NCBI GenBank assembly: GCA_947379865.1
Contig: CANCOY010000139.1
Span: forward strand, 1 to 8,478
Origin: Acetobacteraceae bacterium
GTDB taxonomy: Bacteria > Pseudomonadota > Alphaproteobacteria > Zavarziniales > Zavarziniaceae
Direction of reading: 5' to 3'
Length of the DNA: 8,478 nucleotides
This document shows positions 5,706-8,478 of the stretch, piece after piece. Each line of letters begins with the position of its first letter. The stretch's first letter is position 1. The notes under the pieces are model-generated. The model was not told where the DNA came from. It ran no database searches and saw only the letters and a list, made by a program, of their open reading frames with translations. The position numbers and the translations under genes are program-made.

Positions 5706-5733
5706 AGTATAGGGAGGACCCCCCCCTTGTCAA
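5706..5733 (-). promoter_or_regulatory. Sigma-70-type promoter of the rpsM-rpsK-rpoA-rplQ operon
   Basis: The minus strand reads TTGACA (5728-5733, perfect -35), a 16-bp spacer (5712-5727) and TATACT (5706-5711, five of six with TATAAT). Transcription should start near 5698-5700, giving a leader of about 147 nt. It lies immediately behind adk and points at rpsM. The spacer contains a run of eight G (5719-5726), unusual for a promoter of essential genes. Confidence 0.85.
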
Positions 5734-5748
5734 CAAAAAGACTTGTCC

Positions 5749-6402
5749 TCATGCCAGCTGCCCGAGGATGCCCTCGAGCTGCTGTGAGACCTCGTCAATG
5801 TCGGCCATGCCATCAACCGCCCGCAACACGCCACGTGCCTGGTAGTAAGGCAGCAGCGGCGCCGTCTGGGCGTGGTACGCGGCGAGACGGCTGCTGACCG
5901 TTTCCGCCTTGTCGTCCGCACGACGCTTGAACTCGGTTCCGCCGCACTTGTCGCACACACCGGCGACCTTGGGCAGAAGAAACCGGTCGTGATAGCCAAA
6001 ACCGCATTTCCCGCAGGAATAACGGCCCGTGATTCTCTCGACGAGGATGTCATCGACAACCTTCATCTCGATCACGGCGTTGAGCTTCAGCCCGCGCTCA
6101 TTGAGCATGTGGTCCAGCGCCTCGGCCTGGGCCACGGTGCGCGGAAAGCCGTCAAGAATGAAACCGCTGCGGGCGTCATCCTGGCCAATCCGGTCAGAGA
6201 TGATGGAGACAACAACGGCATCAGAGACGAGTTCACCGCGATCCATGATCGCCTTCGCCTCACGTCCGATCTCGCTGCCCGCTGCAACAGCTGCACGCAG
6301 CATGTCGCCAGTCGAGAGCTGGATCAGGCCGTGCTTCTGCTCAAGCCTCTGGGCCTGGGTGCCTTTACCGGCCCCCGGAGGGCCGAGCAGGATCAGGTTC
6401 AT
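5749..6402 (-). CDS. adk: Adenylate kinase with zinc-finger LID
   Basis: The product is 217 aa, the long form with a complete LID domain. It catalyses ATP + AMP = 2 ADP in the cytoplasm. Motifs are the P-loop GPPGAGKGT (7-15), the AMP-binding LSTGDMLR (29-36), DGFPRT (84-89) and RRADD (160-164). The LID carries four cysteines, C130, C133, C150 and C153, in a CX2C-X16-CX2C pattern that is known to bind structural zinc in Gram-positive and some Gram-negative adenylate kinases but is absent from the E. coli enzyme. The ATG overlaps the secY stop as ATGA, with GAGG 9 nt upstream, so the pair is probably translationally coupled. Placement between secY and rpsM is typical of Alphaproteobacteria. 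Confidence 0.98.
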   Translation of the reverse strand: MNLILLGPPGAGKGTQAQRLEQKHGLIQLSTGDMLRAAVAAGSEIGREAKAIMDRGELVSDAVVVSIISDRIGQDDARSGFILDGFPRTVAQAEALDHMLNERGLKLNAVIEMKVVDDILVERITGRYSCGKCGFGYHDRFLLPKVAGVCDKCGGTEFKRRADDKAETVSSRLAAYHAQTAPLLPYYQARGVLRAVDGMADIDEVSQQLEGILGQLA

Positions 6403-7742
6403 CGACGCGCGCCTCGCAGTTTGGACTTCTTGATCAGGCCCTCATACTGATGGGCCAGAAGGTGGCTCTGCACCTGCGATACGGTATCCATCGTCACACT
6501 GACAACGATCAGCAGCGATGTACCACCGAAATAGAAGGGCACGCCCCATTTCGAGATAAGGATTTCCGGCAGGATACACACTGCCGAGAGATAGGCTGCG
6601 CCAACCACCGTAAGACGGGTCAGCACGTAATCCAGATAGTCCGCCGTCCGCTTGCCAGGCCGCATGCCAGGCACGAACCCGCCATACTTCTTAAGGTTCT
6701 CGGCTGTTTCTTCCGGATTGAAGACGATGGCCGTGTAGAAGAAGCAGAAGAAGACGATACCTGACACATAGAGCAGCATGTACAGCGGCTGGCCATGGCC
6801 GAGCAGGGTCGTGACTGTGGTCAGCCACTCCGGCCCGCGACCGGCCGTGAAATTGGCCACCGTGATCGGGAGGAGCAGAAGCGAAGAGGCAAAGATCGGC
6901 GGAATGACGCCAGACGTATTCAGCTTCAGCGGCATGTGCGAGGACTCGCCGCCATACATGCGGTTGCCCATCTGCCGCTTGGGATACTGAACCAGAATGC
7001 GCCGCTGCGCCCGCTCCATGAAGACGATCGACGTGATCACACCCGTGATCATCACGATCAGAATGATGATGAAGAAGGCCGAAAGTGCGCCGGTGCGGCC
7101 CAGTTCAAGCGTAGACGCCAAGGCATGGGGCAGAGCCGCGACGATGCCTGAGAAGATGATCAGGCTGATGCCGTTGCCCACACCGCGCGCCGTGATCTGC
7201 TCGCCCAGCCACATCAGGAACACGGTGCCCCCGGTCAGGGTGATCACAGTGGTGATGCGGAACTGCAGGCCCGGGTCATGAACCGCGCTGCCTGCCTGGC
7301 CATTCATTCCTTCAAGCCCCATGGAAATACCATAGGCCTGTATCAGGGCGAGGAAGACGGTGCCAAAGCGGGTGTACTGGTTGAGCTTCTTGCGCCCCTG
7401 CTCACCTTCCTTCTTCAGCGCCTCAAGCTGGGGCGAGAAGGACGAGAGCAACTGGACGATGATGGAGGCCGTGATGTACGGCATGATGTTGAGGGCAAAG
7501 ATGGTCATGCGCTGCAGGGCACCGCCGGCAAACACATCGAACATCCCGAGGATGCCGCCTTTTTGCTGGCCGAAAATCTCGGCCATGATGTGGCTGTCGA
7601 TGCCCGGCAGCGGGATATACGTCCCCAGCCGGTAAACGACGAGTGCAACCAGGGTGAACCAGATGCGCTTCTTGAGCTCGGTCGCCTTGGAAAAGGTGCC
7701 GAAGTTCAGATTTGCTGCAAGCTGCTCGGCGGCGGATGCCAT
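6399..7742 (-). CDS. secY: Protein translocase subunit SecY
   Basis: The product is 447 aa with ten hydrophobic segments, the expected SecY topology. It forms the SecYEG channel in the inner membrane that exports unfolded proteins with SecA and inserts membrane proteins with the ribosome. Visible features are the first membrane segment at about 27-45, the EQITARGVGNGISLIIF block (181-197), the cytosolic loop ERAQRRILVQYPKRQ (243-257) that contacts the ribosome or SecA, and the loop with GGFVPGMRPGKRT (354-366) holding the functionally critical arginine (R361). The ATG at 7742 gives the usual MASAAEQLAANLNF start and has GGAGG 7 nt upstream; the longer frame to a TTG at 7772 is not supported. 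It is separated from rplO by a hairpin-rich 149-bp gap and overlaps adk by 4 bp. Confidence 0.98.
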   Translation of the reverse strand: MASAAEQLAANLNFGTFSKATELKKRIWFTLVALVVYRLGTYIPLPGIDSHIMAEIFGQQKGGILGMFDVFAGGALQRMTIFALNIMPYITASIIVQLLSSFSPQLEALKKEGEQGRKKLNQYTRFGTVFLALIQAYGISMGLEGMNGQAGSAVHDPGLQFRITTVITLTGGTVFLMWLGEQITARGVGNGISLIIFSGIVAALPHALASTLELGRTGALSAFFIIILIVMITGVITSIVFMERAQRRILVQYPKRQMGNRMYGGESSHMPLKLNTSGVIPPIFASSLLLLPITVANFTAGRGPEWLTTVTTLLGHGQPLYMLLYVSGIVFFCFFYTAIVFNPEETAENLKKYGGFVPGMRPGKRTADYLDYVLTRLTVVGAAYLSAVCILPEILISKWGVPFYFGGTSLLIVVSVTMDTVSQVQSHLLAHQYEGLIKKSKLRGARR

Positions 7743-7754
7743 CCATCGTCCTCC

Positions 7755-7770
7755 GACGCCCTTGGGCGTC
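7755..7770 (-). promoter_or_regulatory. Stem-loop next to the secY ribosome binding site
   Basis: GACGCCC and GGGCGTC form a perfect 7-bp inverted repeat with only two bases between; realistically it is a 6-bp stem with a four-base loop (CAAG on the minus strand). The GGAGG of secY begins immediately after it. It may affect ribosome access, but the site itself remains single-stranded. Confidence 0.4.
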
Positions 7771-7776
7771 AATGAA

Positions 7777-7793
7777 CTGCACCTGTCGTGCAG
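7777..7793 (-). other. Stem-loop in the rplO-secY gap
   Basis: CTGCAC and GTGCAG pair perfectly over 6 bp with a five-base loop. It is the second of four consecutive hairpins in this gap, counting from secY. Confidence 0.4.
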
Positions 7794-7801
7794 CCCCCGT
7801 A

Positions 7802-7816
7802 GCGGGTCAGACCCGC
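7802..7816 (-). other. Stem-loop in the rplO-secY gap
   Basis: GCGGGT and ACCCGC pair perfectly over 6 bp with a three-base loop. It is the third hairpin from secY, between the terminator-like structure and the next stem-loop. Confidence 0.4.
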
Positions 7817-7836
7817 CCTGCTCCCATTAGCCTGCT

Positions 7837-7883
7837 AAAACCTGGTCCCGCCGGCAGGCGCGTGCGCACCTGCCCCGGGACCA
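7837..7883 (-). terminator. Terminator-like long hairpin downstream of rplO
   Basis: On the minus strand TGGTCCC (7877-7883) pairs with GGGACCA (7843-7849). Inside it GGCAGGTGC (7866-7874) pairs with GCGCCTGCC (7853-7861) around GCAC. In total there are 16 pairs with a small internal loop, then AGG and a run of four T (7837-7840). The internal U-G pair favours the minus-strand RNA. The T-run is short and offset by two bases, so partial termination (attenuation between the ribosomal proteins and secY-adk) is more plausible than a full stop. Confidence 0.55.
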
Positions 7884-7891
7884 AGCTCATT

Positions 7892-8449
7892 TCAGGCTGC
7901 AGCGCCGGCCAGGCGCTCGGCCCGCTTGGCGGCAGAAGCCACGCGACGCGCGGCCTTCTTGCCTTCCTTGCGGGGCACTTCACGCTTCACGATCAGCGTC
8001 ACCGAACCGCCGGCTGCTTCAACAGCAGCGCGGGCATTCTCGGAAACCGCATCAACCGTGATGGCGATCTTGGCCGTCAACTCGCCCTTGGCCAGCAGAC
8101 GCACGCCGCCATTGGTGGCATGCCGGCCAATGACGCCGCTCTCCCGCAGGATCTCGACCGTGATCGGCTGTGTCGCATCAAGCCGGCCCGCCTCGATGGC
8201 CGACTGAAGGCGGCCAATGTTGAGGGGCTGGTACTCGGTGCGGAACAGGTTGGTGAAGCCACGCTTCGGCAGGCGCCGATGCAGCGGCATCTGACCACCC
8301 TCGAAGCCCTTGATCGCCACGCCGCTACGAGCCTTCTGGCCCTTGACGCCGCGACCCGAGGTCTTGCCCTTGGTCGAGCCAATACCACGGCCAACGCGCA
8401 TACGTGACTTGCGTGCGCCGGGATTGTCGGAGAGTTCGTTGAGCTTCAT
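7892..8449 (-). CDS. rplO: 50S ribosomal protein L15
   Basis: The product is 185 aa. L15 is a late-assembling large-subunit protein that binds 23S rRNA. The N-terminus MKLNELSDNPGARKSRMRVG, the glycine- and lysine-rich RGIGSTKGKTSGRGVKGQ (21-38) and GFEGGQMPLHRRLPKRGF (48-65) are standard L15. The folded C-terminal part runs to about 157. A basic, alanine-rich tail of about 28 residues follows, making this protein longer than the usual length of about 145-160. The ATG at 8449 has GAGGA 8 nt upstream. By gene order rpmD should lie just beyond the right edge; only about 29 bp of that gap are visible. Confidence 0.98.
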   Translation of the reverse strand: MKLNELSDNPGARKSRMRVGRGIGSTKGKTSGRGVKGQKARSGVAIKGFEGGQMPLHRRLPKRGFTNLFRTEYQPLNIGRLQSAIEAGRLDATQPITVEILRESGVIGRHATNGGVRLLAKGELTAKIAITVDAVSENARAAVEAAGGSVTLIVKREVPRKEGKKAARRVASAAKRAERLAGAAA

Positions 8450-8478
8450 CTGTTCAGTCCTCGTGACCGGGTGTTAGC

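Noticed and set aside
5734..5775. Possible terminator after adk: short stem TCCTC/GAGGA followed by T5 at 5735-5739
   Set aside because: The stem is only 5 bp with a 13-nt loop and the T-run is several bases away; too weak to call.
7743..7772. Longer secY starting at TTG 7772
   Set aside because: The added residues lie over a hairpin and the secY Shine-Dalgarno; ATG 7742 gives the family N-terminus.
8450..8478. End of rpmD with a TAA at 8474-8476
   Set aside because: The gene order predicts rpmD upstream of rplO, but only a fraction of a codon lies before this TAA, so the sequence cannot support it.
1..8478. Search for tRNA, rRNA, CRISPR repeats, phage genes or a novel gene cluster
   Set aside because: No such patterns seen; apart from the IS end, all coding space is taken by conserved housekeeping genes.

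Overview
This window looks like an ordinary piece of an alphaproteobacterial chromosome. It is GC-rich, and every recognisable gene lies on the minus strand. Read in the direction of transcription (high to low coordinates) the order is rplO - secY - adk - rpsM - rpsK - rpoA - rplQ - degQ-type protease - rarA, and the window ends inside an insertion sequence. Three things point to Alphaproteobacteria: adk lies between secY and rpsM, rpsD (S4) is missing between rpsK and rpoA, and an HtrA/Do-like protease plus rarA follow rplQ. The protein sequences, RpoA especially, fit the same class. I cannot place it more finely; Rhodospirillales-like is only an impression.

Region by region: 7892-8449 is rplO, the tail of the spc ribosomal-protein operon. 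A 149-bp gap with a terminator-like hairpin and three smaller stem-loops separates it from secY (6399-7742). secY overlaps adk (5749-6402) by an ATGA. The 196-bp adk-rpsM gap holds the best promoter in the window, TTGACA - 16 bp - TATACT at 5706-5733, followed by a leader of about 147 nt with three hairpins. This promoter should drive the alpha operon: rpsM (GTG start), rpsK, rpoA and rplQ. Each gap inside the operon also carries a stem-loop. A convincing intrinsic terminator (3019-3052) lies after rplQ. Next come the periplasmic protease gene (1542-2990) and rarA (190-1542), which share one base in a TGATG junction. At 1-117 is the N-terminus of an IS5-family transposase. Its element ends between about 172 and 178, so the insertion lies only about 12-18 bp beyond the rarA stop codon.

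Together the genes cover ribosome assembly (L15, S13, S11, L17), transcription (RNA polymerase alpha), membrane protein export (SecY), adenine nucleotide balance (Adk), envelope protein quality control (DegQ-type) and replication-fork maintenance (RarA). I found no undescribed protein system. What merits a second look is at the DNA and RNA level: a G8 homopolymer inside the promoter spacer of the rpoA operon, competing hairpins just before rpoA, stem-loops in all the larger gaps between genes, a terminator only 28 bp before the protease gene, and an IS insertion directly behind rarA with a partly masked ribosome binding site. No gap exceeds 200 bp, and I saw no tRNA, rRNA or CRISPR array.
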